Part shown: piece by piece, positions 1-7,919 of the stretch
Layout of the letters: each line of letters opens with the position of its first letter
Position numbering within the stretch: position 1 is the stretch's first letter
From: CAZYBG01 sp964645155
GTDB taxonomy: Bacteria > Pseudomonadota > Alphaproteobacteria > Rhodobacterales > Rhodobacteraceae
Assembly: GCA_964645155.1 (NCBI GenBank)
Contig: CAZYBG010000009.1
Span: 1 to 63,825 of the forward strand
Length of the DNA stretch: 63,825 nucleotides
Direction of reading: 5' to 3'
Program-made: the position numbers and the translations under genes
The notes under the pieces: generated by a model
Database searches by the model: none
Told to the model about the DNA's origin: nothing
The model's input: only the letters and a program-made list of their open reading frames with translations

Positions 1-851
1 GGATGGGCATGCTGGAACGGGATGTCGAGATAGGACAGCACCAGCCCCTCGGCCATCAGCGGCACCAGTTCGCGGACATGGGGGTACGGGTAGACGTAGT
101 GCAGCCGCACCCAGGCGCCGAGACGCCCGAGCTCACGGGCCAGCGGGACGATCGGGAACTTCTCGTCCCGCTCCTTCCAGTCGGTGCCGTAGGCCGAGGT
201 GTCCTGGCTGATGACCAGAAGCTCCCTCACCCCCGCCTCGACCAGCTTCTCGGCCTCGCGCAGCACGGCATGGGCCGGGCGCGAGGCAAGGCGGCCGCGC
301 ATGTCGGGGATGATGCAGAAGCGGCACTTGTGGTCGCAGCCCTCAGCGATCTTCAGGTAGCTGTAATGCCGGGGCGTCAGCTTGATGCCCTGCGGGGGCA
401 GAAGGTCCACGAACGGATCGGGCGCGGGCGGGACGGCGGCGTGCACCGCGTCCAGTACCTGTTCGTACTGGTGCGGCCCGGTCACGGCCAGCACCTTCGG
501 ATGCGCGCCGGTGATGTAGTCGGGCTCGGCCCCGAGGCAGCCGGTCACGATCACCCGCCCGTTCTCGCGCAGCGCCTCGCCGATCGCCTCGAGGCTTTCC
601 GCCTTGGCGCTGTCGAGGAAGCCGCAGGTGTTGACGATGACGGCATCGGCGCCCTGGTAGTCGGGCGAGATCGCGTAGCCCTCGGCGCGGAGCCGCGTCA
701 GGATGCGCTCGCTGTCGACCAGCGCCTTGGGGCAGCCGAGCGAGACCATGCCGACGGTCGGCTGGCCGGGGCGCGCGGGATCGGCGAGCCGGATCTTCGG
801 CGCGATGTCGGGGCGCAGGCCCGGATTGAGGATCGGCGGGGTCGCGGTCAT
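1..851 (-). CDS. rimO: Ribosomal protein S12 methylthiotransferase RimO (3' end beyond the window)
   Basis: RimO is a radical-SAM enzyme that adds a methylthio group to an aspartate of ribosomal protein S12. The ATG is at 849-851 and the frame stays open to the window edge, giving about 283 N-terminal residues. The N-terminal methylthiotransferase domain is visible: MVSLGCPKALVDSE near residue 35, then NTCGFLDSA, then TGCLGAEP. The radical-SAM cluster motif CDHKCRFC follows. That Cys-x3-Cys-x2-Cys spacing and the SLGCPK start separate RimO from the tRNA enzyme MiaB. The C-terminal TRAM domain lies outside the window. The gene is separated from the ABC permease upstream by 43 bases and is probably transcribed apart from it. 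The family call is firm. Confidence 0.95.
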   Translation of the reverse strand, partial: MTATPPILNPGLRPDIAPKIRLADPARPGQPTVGMVSLGCPKALVDSERILTRLRAEGYAISPDYQGADAVIVNTCGFLDSAKAESLEAIGEALRENGRVIVTGCLGAEPDYITGAHPKVLAVTGPHQYEQVLDAVHAAVPPAPDPFVDLLPPQGIKLTPRHYSYLKIAEGCDHKCRFCIIPDMRGRLASRPAHAVLREAEKLVEAGVRELLVISQDTSAYGTDWKERDEKFPIVPLARELGRLGAWVRLHYVYPYPHVRELVPLMAEGLVLSYLDIPFQHAH

Positions 852-894
852 CGCGGCGATATAGCCGCTGCCCCGCCCGCCGGGAAGGGGCGCG

Positions 895-1656
895 TCAGGT
901 CCTCAGCCGCCAGCCGGTGCGGAAGATCGCCCAAACCGCGACGAGGCAGAGGCCGAGGAAGAACAGGATCGCCGCGATCGAGACGCCGACCGGCACGTCG
1001 GCGAGGCCGAAGAACGACCAGCGGAACCCGGAGACGAGGTAGAGCACCGGGTTCAGGCGCGCCACGTTCTCCCAGAACGGCGGCAGCATCGAGGCCGAAT
1101 AGAAGGCGCCGCCGAGAAAGACGAGCGGTGTCAGCACCATGAGCGGGATGATCTGCAGCTGCTGGAAATCCTTGGCCCAGATGCCGATCAGGAAGCCGAG
1201 GAGCGAGAAGCTGACGCAGGTCAGGACGAGGAAGGCGACCATCCAGACGGGATGCGCGATGGTCAGGTCGACGAAGACGAACGAGGTGCCGAGGATCACC
1301 AGCGCGATGATCAGCGACTTCATCGCCGCCGCGCCGACATAACCCATGACGACCTCGTAGAACGAGACCGGCGAGGAGAGGATCTCGTACATCGTGCCGA
1401 TGAACTTCGGAAAGAAGATCCCGAACGACGCGTTCGAGACCGAGTTCTGCAGCACCGTGAGCATGATGAGCCCCGGCACGATGAAGGCGCCGTAGGAGAT
1501 GCCGTCGACCTCCTCGATCCGGCCGCCGATCGCGGCGCCGAAGACGACGAAGTAGAGCACGGTGGACAGCACCGGCGAGGCGAGCGATTCCCACAGCGTC
1601 CGGTAGAACCGTTCCATCTCGTGGCTGTAGATCGTCGCGACGGCGCGCCAGTTCAT
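895..1656 (-). CDS. ABC-2 type transporter permease
   Basis: This 253-residue integral membrane protein has about six hydrophobic segments. It is the membrane half of a two-component ABC exporter of the DrrB/NodJ/YadH type (ABC-2 family). Its ATG overlaps the stop of the ATPase gene by four bases (1653-1656), so the two are translationally coupled. The short N-terminal cytoplasmic stretch, long hydrophobic core and absence of a binding-protein gene indicate export. The substrate cannot be read from sequence; relatives move lipids, polysaccharides or drugs. Length is normal for the family and no defect is visible. Confidence 0.9.
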   Translation of the reverse strand: MNWRAVATIYSHEMERFYRTLWESLASPVLSTVLYFVVFGAAIGGRIEEVDGISYGAFIVPGLIMLTVLQNSVSNASFGIFFPKFIGTMYEILSSPVSFYEVVMGYVGAAAMKSLIIALVILGTSFVFVDLTIAHPVWMVAFLVLTCVSFSLLGFLIGIWAKDFQQLQIIPLMVLTPLVFLGGAFYSASMLPPFWENVARLNPVLYLVSGFRWSFFGLADVPVGVSIAAILFFLGLCLVAVWAIFRTGWRLRT

Positions 1657-2579
1657 GCGTTCTCCTCCACCAGCCGCAGGAACACTTCCTCGAGCGACGA
1701 CTGCTGGGTTTCGAGGTCGCGCACCGCGAGGCCCGCCGCCGCGAAATCGGCGAGCAGCCGGGCGATGCCGGTCCGCTCGGCGCGGGTGTCGTAGTCGTAG
1801 GTGACGCGGCGGCCGTCCTCGCCCAGGGTCAGGCCCTGGCCTTCCAGCGCCTCGGGAAGCCGGCGGATCGGCTCGGTCAGCTCGACCGTCAGCCGCTTGC
1901 GGCCGAACCGGCGCATCAGCGACTGCGTCTTCTCGACGAGGAGGAGGCGGCCCTTGTCGATGACGCCGATCCGGTCGGCCATCATCTCGGCCTCCTCGAT
2001 GTAGTGCGTCGTCAGGATGATCGTCACGCCCGCTGCCCGCAGGTCGCGGACCACCTGCCACATCTCGCGCCTCAGGCCCACATCGACCCCCGCCGTCGGC
2101 TCGTCGAGGAACAGGACGCGCGGGCCGTGCGACAGCGCCTTGGCGATCAGCACCCGCCGGCGCATCCCGCCCGACAGCTCGTTGTTCCGCGCCGCGCGCT
2201 TGTCCCAGAGCGCGAGGTCGCGCAGGACCTTCTCGAGATGCCCGTCGTCGGCCGGCTTGCCGAACAGTCCGCGCGAGAAGCGCACCGTGCTCAGCACCCG
2301 CTCGAACGGCTCGACGCTGATCTCCTGCGGGACGAGGCCGATGAGACTGCGGGCCTTGCGGTAGTCGCGCACGATGTCGTGCCCACCGACCCGGACCGAT
2401 CCGCCGGTCGGCCTGACCAGCCCGCAGACGATCGAGATCAGCGTCGTCTTGCCGGCGCCGTTCGGGCCGAGCAGCGCGAGGATCTCGCCCTCCGCGATGT
2501 CGAGGCTGACGCCGGAGAGGGCGGCCGTGCCGCTCGCATAGACCTTCGAGAGGTCGCGGATTTCGACGATGGGGGGCAT
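1653..2579 (-). CDS. ABC transporter ATP-binding protein (DrrA/YadG-like)
   Basis: This 308-residue ATPase powers the downstream permease. Walker A is GPNGAGKTT near residue 38, the signature is LSGGM followed by RRRVLIAKAL, Walker B is VLFLDEPT, and the H-loop histidine sits in TTHYIEEAE. The C-terminal 90 residues after the nucleotide-binding domain match the extension typical of the DrrA/CcmA-like exporter class. The motif VPQEISVEPFERV is typical of alphaproteobacterial YadG-type proteins. The ATG at 2577-2579 opens a two-gene operon. The GACTC at 2584-2588 just upstream is a possible CcrM (GANTC) site, though one such site is expected by chance. Substrate unknown. Confidence 0.92.
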   Translation of the reverse strand: MPPIVEIRDLSKVYASGTAALSGVSLDIAEGEILALLGPNGAGKTTLISIVCGLVRPTGGSVRVGGHDIVRDYRKARSLIGLVPQEISVEPFERVLSTVRFSRGLFGKPADDGHLEKVLRDLALWDKRAARNNELSGGMRRRVLIAKALSHGPRVLFLDEPTAGVDVGLRREMWQVVRDLRAAGVTIILTTHYIEEAEMMADRIGVIDKGRLLLVEKTQSLMRRFGRKRLTVELTEPIRRLPEALEGQGLTLGEDGRRVTYDYDTRAERTGIARLLADFAAAGLAVRDLETQQSSLEEVFLRLVEENA

Positions 2580-2702
2580 GGGCGACTCGGGTCCGGGCGG
2601 GCGAGGCTAGACCAGCCGCGCGGGAAGGGAAAGGTACGGCCCGGCACGAATGGCGGCCGACCGCCGGGCAGGCGACACCCGGGATGTCTCGATATCCGCG
2701 CC

Positions 2703-3284
2703 TTACCGGCGCCGGTCGCGCCGCGAACTCATCGGCTGGAAGGCGACACCGACATGCGCCTCGCAATACGGTTTGCCCGGCTGGACCGCGAGGCCGCAGA
2801 ACCAGAAGTCATCGGTCGCCGGGTCGCCGATCGGCCATTTGCAGGTCCGCTCGGTCAGTTCCATCAGCTTGAGCCGGCGTGCCTTCTTCTCGACCTCGCG
2901 CACCGAGGCGAGCGCCTCGGGGCTGATCTCGTTCGCGGAGGGCTGCGGCGGCAGTGGCTGACCGGAGGCGACGAACGGCTTGCGGGCCGGCGGGGCCGCC
3001 TGCGGCGCCTGCCGCGCATCGGCGACCTCGGGCTGGGTCTTCACAAGCTGCGGCCGCGGCCGCGGCTCGGGCCGGGGCGCTTCGGCCACCGGTGCCGGCG
3101 GCGCCGCGGGCTCGTCCACCCCGGGAACCGGCGCGCCGCCGCGGTTCGACAGGCCGAGCCGGTGCACCTTGCCGATCACCGCGTTCCGCGTCACGCCGCC
3201 CAGTTCCTTCGCGATCTGGCTCGCCGACTGGCCTTCCGACCACATCTTCCTCAAGAGCTCCACCCGCTCGTCCGTCCAGGACAT
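2703..3284 (-). CDS. gcrA: GcrA cell cycle regulator
   Basis: GcrA is an alphaproteobacterial factor that binds sigma-70 RNA polymerase and activates promoters carrying CcrM-methylated GANTC sites. The 193-residue protein starts MSWTDERVELLRKMW, the hallmark GcrA helix-turn-helix, which runs to about residue 48 (VIGKVHRLGLSNR). A Pro/Ala-rich linker of about 90 residues follows. The conserved C-terminal block contains TCKWPIGDP, FWFCG and YCEAH, the region known to contact sigma. The linker is somewhat long but normal for GC-rich genomes. The gene stands alone with its own promoter (separate entry). Its presence implies that GANTC methylation matters for regulation in this organism. Confidence 0.96.
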   Translation of the reverse strand: MSWTDERVELLRKMWSEGQSASQIAKELGGVTRNAVIGKVHRLGLSNRGGAPVPGVDEPAAPPAPVAEAPRPEPRPRPQLVKTQPEVADARQAPQAAPPARKPFVASGQPLPPQPSANEISPEALASVREVEKKARRLKLMELTERTCKWPIGDPATDDFWFCGLAVQPGKPYCEAHVGVAFQPMSSRRDRRR

Positions 3285-3312
3285 GCACGACCTCCGGCGA
3301 TTGCAAAATTGA

Positions 3313-3336
3313 CACCCCGGCGCGCTGGCCGGGGTG
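3313..3336 (-). promoter_or_regulatory. Hairpin in the gcrA leader
   Basis: CACCCCGGC (3313-3321) and GCCGGGGTG (3328-3336) pair perfectly over nine bases with a six-base loop. The element lies in the predicted 5' untranslated leader of gcrA, about 30 bases before its start codon. No T-run follows on the minus strand, so it is not a simple terminator. It could stabilise the transcript or mark a protein-binding site. Confidence 0.45.
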
Positions 3337-3365
3337 CATTCGGTCGCCAGGCCGGCGACGGGCCC

Positions 3366-3395
3366 ATAATAGGCCCGGGCCGCGGGTGGTTACAA
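3366..3395 (-). promoter_or_regulatory. Probable sigma-70 promoter of gcrA
   Basis: Reading the minus strand, TTGTAA (3390-3395) is followed after 18 bases by TATTAT (3366-3371). The -10 box matches consensus at five of six positions and stands out in a region of about 70% GC. Transcription would begin near 3359, giving a leader of about 75 bases that holds the hairpin at 3313-3336. Confidence 0.55.
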
Positions 3396-3516
3396 GGCGG
3401 CCGCGGCGACAATGCTGCGCATCGGCCGATACCGCCGTCGGGCGGCTGGCGTTTCGGCGGCCGATCACACATGCTGGCCGGCAAGGATCGCCCGCCAACC
3501 GGCCGAGGAAACAGCC

Positions 3517-6306
3517 TTGGGGTCTTTGCCACCCGTTCTCAACCTCTCGCCCGTCGTCTCCGACGAGGTGCGGCAGACCACCTGCTACATGTGCGCCTGC
3601 CGCTGCGGGATCGACGTGCACCTGAAATCCGGCAAGGTCAGCTACATCGAGGGCAACCGTGACCACCCGATCAACCGCGGCGTCCTTTGCGCCAAGGGCG
3701 CCGCGGGGATCAAGCAGGTCACGGCGCCCTCGCGGCTCCGTGCGCCGCTGCGCCGGGTCGGCCCCCGCGGCTCGGGCGCGTTCGAGGAGATCAGCTGGGA
3801 CGAGGCGCTGGAGACCGCCGTCGCGTGGCTCGCGCCGCTGCGCGAGACGGCGCCCGAGAAGCTCGCGTTCTTCACCGGGCGCGACCAGTCGCAATCCTTC
3901 ACGAGCTACTGGGCGCAGGCGTTCGGCACCTGCAACTACGCCGCCCATGGCGGCTTCTGCTCGGTCAACATGGCGGCCGCCGGCATCTACACGATCGGCG
4001 GCGCGTTCTGGGAGTTCGGCCAGCCCGACTGGGAACGGACGCGCGTCTTCGTGCTGTTCGGCGTTGCCGAGGACCACGACAGCAACCCGATCAAGATCGG
4101 GATCGGGCGGCTGAAGGAGCGTGGCGCGCGGGTGATCGGCGTGAACCCGATCCGCACCGGCTACAACGCCGTTGCCGACGACTGGTACGGCATCACCCCG
4201 GGGACCGACGGGCTTCTCGTGATGTCGCTGATCCACGTCCTGCTCAAGGCGGGTAAGGTCGATCTCGACTACCTCGCGCGATGGACCAACGCGCCGCTTC
4301 TGGTGCGCTCGGACGACGGCGCCGGGAAGGGGCTGTTCCTGCGGGGAGACGACGGCACGCCGCTGGTCCGCGACCGCAGGACCGGCGCCCTCGTGCCGTT
4401 CGACCGTGCAGGCGTCCTGCCCGACCTCGGCGCAAGCCATGACGGGCACCGGACCGTCTTCCATCATCTGGCTGACCGCTACCTCGCTGCCGACCACGCG
4501 CCGGAGGCCGTCGCCGAGCGGGTCGGCATCCCGGCCGACCGCATCCGCGGCCTCGCCGCCGAACTCGCCGCTGCCGCCTTCGACGACCCCGTCATCCTCG
4601 ACCGGCCCTGGACCGACTTCCGCGGCGAGCGGCACGAGGCGATGGTCGGCCGGCCGGTCAGCTTCCATGCCATGCGCGGCATCTCGGCCCATTCGAACGG
4701 CTTCCAGACCGCGCGGGCGCTGCACCTCCTCCAGATCCTCCTCGGCTCGGTCGACGTGCCCGGAGGCTTCCGTTTCAAGCCGCCCTACCCGAAGCCGGCC
4801 GAAGCGCACCCCCGGCCGCACTGCAGGGTCACCTGCAACGGCCCGCTCGACGGCCCGCATCTTGGCTACCCGCTCGACCCCGCGCACCTCGCGCTCGACG
4901 AGGACGGCGTGCCCGCCCGGATCGACAAGGCGTTCTCGTGGGAGAACCCGTTCTCGTCGCACGGGCTGATGCACATGGTCATCCCGAACGCCCATGCCGG
5001 CGATCCCTACCGGATCGACACGCTAATGCTCTACATGGCCAACATGGCCTGGAACTCGTCGATGAACACGGCGGCCGTCATGGCCATGCTGACCGACCGC
5101 GACGCGGCCGGCGACTACGTCATCCCGCGCATCATCTACTCCGATGCCTATGCCTCCGAGATGGTGGCCTATGCCGACCTGATCCTGCCGGACACGACCT
5201 ATCTGGAGCGGCACGACTGCATCAGCCTGCTTGACCGGCCGATCAGCGAGGCCGACGCGGCGGGCGACGCCATCCGCTGGCCGGTGGTCGAGCCCGACCG
5301 GCCCGGACATGCCGGCGTCCGCGGCTTCCAGTCGGTGCTGCTCGATCTCGGCGCGCGGCTCAAGCTGCCGGGTTTCGTGCTCGAGGACGGCACGCCCGCC
5401 TTCACCGACTATGCCGACTACATGACCTGGCACGAGCGCCGGCCCGGCGTCGGCCCGCTTATGGGGTTCCGCGGCGAGGACGGCACCGAGGTCGGCCGCG
5501 GCGCGCCGAACCCCGGCCAGATCGCCCGCTACATCGAGAGCGGCGGCTTCTTCGCCGCCCATGTCCCCGAGGACGCCGCCTACTTCAAGCCGTGGAACAT
5601 GGCTTACCAGGACTGGGCGGTGTCGATGGGCTTTTTTGACCAGCCGCAGCCGTTCCTGTTCTCGATCTACAGCGAGCCGATGCGGCGCTTCCAGCTGGCG
5701 GCCGAGGGCCACGGCCCCCGCCAGCCGCCCGAGCACCTGCGCGCCAGCGTGCACCGGGCGATGGACCCGCTGCCGTTCTGGTATCCGCCGTTCGGCGATG
5801 ACGCCGCCGCCGGCTACCCCCTCCATGCCCTCACGCAGCGGCCGATGGCGATGTATCACTCCTGGGGGTCACAGAACGCGTGGCTCCGCCAGATCCACGG
5901 CGAGAACCCGCTCTACCTGCCCGCCGCGCTGTGGGACGAGCTTGGCTTCGCGGAGGGCGACTGGGCGCGCGTCACCTCGCCGAGCGGCGAGATCGAAGTG
6001 CCCGTGGCGCGGATGGCCGCGCTCAACGCCCATACGGTCTGGACCTGGAACGCGATCGGCAAGCGCAAGGGCGCCTGGGGGCTTGACGCGGATGCGCCCG
6101 AAGCGACGAAGGGTTTCCTTCTCAACCACCTGATCCACGAGCTCCTGCCGCAGCGGGGCGACGGCCAGCGATGGTCGAACTCCGACCCTGTGACCGGGCA
6201 GGCGGCATGGTTCGACCTGCGCGTGCGGATCGAGAAGATCGCCCCGCGCAGGGCCGCATCGCCGGCCTTTCCGCCGCTCGACCCGCCGGAGGGGGTCGGG
6301 CGATGA
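3517..6306 (+). CDS. soeA: Sulfite dehydrogenase molybdopterin subunit SoeA
   Basis: This large catalytic subunit of the DMSO-reductase molybdoenzyme family is about 929 residues long. Near the N-terminus, CYMCACRCGID then VLCAKG gives the Cys-x2-Cys-x3-Cys plus distal Cys set for a 4Fe-4S cluster. Molybdopterin-binding blocks and the C-terminal domain (HSWGSQNAWLRQIHG) follow. There is no twin-arginine signal, so the subunit faces the cytoplasm. That feature, the length and the B and C partners match SoeABC, which oxidises sulfite to sulfate in Allochromatium and in roseobacters. I chose TTG at 3517 because GAGGAA (3505-3510) sits six bases before it; upstream in-frame sequence is low-complexity and lacks a ribosome site. 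A polysulfide or thiosulfate reductase-like role is the main alternative. Confidence 0.85.
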   Translation: MGSLPPVLNLSPVVSDEVRQTTCYMCACRCGIDVHLKSGKVSYIEGNRDHPINRGVLCAKGAAGIKQVTAPSRLRAPLRRVGPRGSGAFEEISWDEALETAVAWLAPLRETAPEKLAFFTGRDQSQSFTSYWAQAFGTCNYAAHGGFCSVNMAAAGIYTIGGAFWEFGQPDWERTRVFVLFGVAEDHDSNPIKIGIGRLKERGARVIGVNPIRTGYNAVADDWYGITPGTDGLLVMSLIHVLLKAGKVDLDYLARWTNAPLLVRSDDGAGKGLFLRGDDGTPLVRDRRTGALVPFDRAGVLPDLGASHDGHRTVFHHLADRYLAADHAPEAVAERVGIPADRIRGLAAELAAAAFDDPVILDRPWTDFRGERHEAMVGRPVSFHAMRGISAHSNGFQTARALHLLQILLGSVDVPGGFRFKPPYPKPAEAHPRPHCRVTCNGPLDGPHLGYPLDPAHLALDEDGVPARIDKAFSWENPFSSHGLMHMVIPNAHAGDPYRIDTLMLYMANMAWNSSMNTAAVMAMLTDRDAAGDYVIPRIIYSDAYASEMVAYADLILPDTTYLERHDCISLLDRPISEADAAGDAIRWPVVEPDRPGHAGVRGFQSVLLDLGARLKLPGFVLEDGTPAFTDYADYMTWHERRPGVGPLMGFRGEDGTEVGRGAPNPGQIARYIESGGFFAAHVPEDAAYFKPWNMAYQDWAVSMGFFDQPQPFLFSIYSEPMRRFQLAAEGHGPRQPPEHLRASVHRAMDPLPFWYPPFGDDAAAGYPLHALTQRPMAMYHSWGSQNAWLRQIHGENPLYLPAALWDELGFAEGDWARVTSPSGEIEVPVARMAALNAHTVWTWNAIGKRKGAWGLDADAPEATKGFLLNHLIHELLPQRGDGQRWSNSDPVTGQAAWFDLRVRIEKIAPRRAASPAFPPLDPPEGVGR

Positions 6307-7028
6307 CGGCGCTTCCCGAACGTGTGGAGCGCAAGCTCGGCCTCGTCATCGACCTCGACACCTGCGTCGGCTGCCACGCCTGCGTCACCGCCTGCAAGGG
6401 CTGGAACGATCAGGGCTACGGCGCCCCCCTGTCCGACCAGGACCCCTACGGCGCCGACCCTTCGGGCACCTTCCTCAACCGCGTGCACGCCTACGAGGTC
6501 GAACCCGACGACGGGCCGCCGATGATCGTGAACTTTCCGCGGTCCTGCCTGCATTGCGACGATGCGCCCTGCGTCACCGTCTGCCCGACCGGCGCCAGCT
6601 ACAAGCGCGCCGAGGACGGGATCGTGCTGGTGAACGAGGCGGCCTGCATCGGCTGCGGCCTCTGTGCCTGGGCCTGCCCCTACGGCGCCCGCGAGATGGA
6701 CGCCAAGGCCGGCGTGATGAAGAAATGCACGCTCTGCGTTGACCGCATCTACAACGAGAACCTTCCGGAGCGGGACCGGGTGCCGGCCTGCGTCCGCACC
6801 TGCCCGACCGGCGCCCGCCATTTCGGCGATCTTGCCGACCCCGAGAGTGCCGTCAGCCGGCTGGTGGCCGAGCGCGGCGGTGTGGACCTGATGCCCGAGA
6901 TGGGGACGAAACCCGTCAACAAGTACCTGCCGCCCCGCCGCAAGGGCGCGGTCGCCGCCCCGCGGCTTGCCGAGATCGAGGCGGGCGGCGTCGCGGGCTG
7001 GCTCGACAGGATGCTGAGCCGCCTCTGA
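6303..7028 (+). CDS. soeB: Sulfite dehydrogenase iron-sulfur subunit SoeB
   Basis: This 241-residue ferredoxin-type subunit carries electrons from SoeA to the membrane subunit. Four cysteine groups are visible, enough for four 4Fe-4S clusters: CVGCHACVTACK at residues 21-32, CLHCDDAPCVTVCP, CIGCGLCAWACP, and CTLC paired with CVRTCP. It resembles DmsB/PsrB/SoeB. The ATG overlaps the soeA stop in ATGA (6303-6306), and its own stop overlaps the start of soeC by one base, so all three subunits are coupled. There is no signal peptide, consistent with a cytoplasmic location. Confidence 0.9.
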   Translation: MTALPERVERKLGLVIDLDTCVGCHACVTACKGWNDQGYGAPLSDQDPYGADPSGTFLNRVHAYEVEPDDGPPMIVNFPRSCLHCDDAPCVTVCPTGASYKRAEDGIVLVNEAACIGCGLCAWACPYGAREMDAKAGVMKKCTLCVDRIYNENLPERDRVPACVRTCPTGARHFGDLADPESAVSRLVAERGGVDLMPEMGTKPVNKYLPPRRKGAVAAPRLAEIEAGGVAGWLDRMLSRL

Positions 7029-7915
7029 TGCATCCCGCCCCGTCGGTCATCGTCTTCACCGTGCTCTCCGGGCTCGGCTTCGGGCTGCTTGCGATGCTGG
7101 GCCTCGGCCTGGCCGAGCCGACCGGGCTTGCCGCCTTCCTCCATTGGGGCCTCGGCTACGCGCTCGCCACCGGCGGGCTGCTCGCCTCGACGCTCCATCT
7201 CGGCAACCCGCAGCGGGCGCTCCGCGCCTTCACCCAGTGGCGGACGAGCTGGCTCTCGCGCGAGGCGTGGGGCGCCGTCGCGACGCTGGTCACTCTCGCG
7301 CCCGCGGCGATGGCGGATATCGGCTGGCTGCCGCACCTGCCGGGCCTCGGCATCGCCGGCGCGGCACTCTCGGCCGCGACGATCCACGCGACCGCGATGA
7401 TCTATGCCCAGCTCCGCACCGTGCCGCGCTGGCACCACTGGACCACGCCGGCGAAGTTCTTCGGCTTCGCGCTTGCCGGTGGGGCCATCCTCGCCGGGCT
7501 CGGCATCGTCGCGGCCGCGCTCTGCGCCGCGCTTTCCGTTCTGCTTGCCTGCGATTTCCGCGCCGGCGACCGCCGCTTTCCGGCGACCGCGCCGAACCTG
7601 GCGAGTGCGACCGGCCTCGCCGGCCGGGGCAGGGTGCGCAGCTTCGCGCCGCCGCATACCGGGCCGAACTACCTTTTGCGCGAGATGGTCCATGTCGTCG
7701 GCCGCAGACACGCGGCCCGCCTGCGGATCATCGCCGTCCTTGCGGCCGGTGTCGTCCCGGCACTGGTCCTTGCGCTGCCGCTGCCGCCGCTCGCCGCCGC
7801 GCTGCTGGCGGCGCCGGTGCACTTGCTTGGCGCTTTCGCGGCGCGCTGGCTGTTCTTCGCCGAGGCCGAGCATGTCGTCGGCCTCTACTACGGGGTCGGG
7901 GTGCGGCCGGCCTGA
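7028..7915 (+). CDS. soeC: Sulfite dehydrogenase membrane anchor SoeC (DmsC family)
   Basis: This 295-residue DmsC-type anchor has about eight transmembrane segments and should pass electrons from SoeB to the quinone pool. It starts directly on the soeB stop (TGATG at 7026-7030). The conserved family pattern includes STLHLGNPQRALRAF near residue 55 and HATAMIYAQLRTV near residue 120. It ends four bases before the convergent stop of matB, so no dedicated terminator fits between them. Of the family, SoeC is the best fit because SoeA lacks an export signal. Confidence 0.86.
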   Translation: MHPAPSVIVFTVLSGLGFGLLAMLGLGLAEPTGLAAFLHWGLGYALATGGLLASTLHLGNPQRALRAFTQWRTSWLSREAWGAVATLVTLAPAAMADIGWLPHLPGLGIAGAALSAATIHATAMIYAQLRTVPRWHHWTTPAKFFGFALAGGAILAGLGIVAAALCAALSVLLACDFRAGDRRFPATAPNLASATGLAGRGRVRSFAPPHTGPNYLLREMVHVVGRRHAARLRIIAVLAAGVVPALVLALPLPPLAAALLAAPVHLLGAFAARWLFFAEAEHVVGLYYGVGVRPA

Positions 7916-7919
7916 GGTC

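Noticed and set aside
2809..4995. A long open frame (about 728 codons) on the minus strand, antisense to soeA
   Set aside because: It is antisense to a clear molybdoenzyme gene, is low in complexity and rich in Arg/Val/Gly, and has no family motif. High-GC DNA leaves such frames open by chance.
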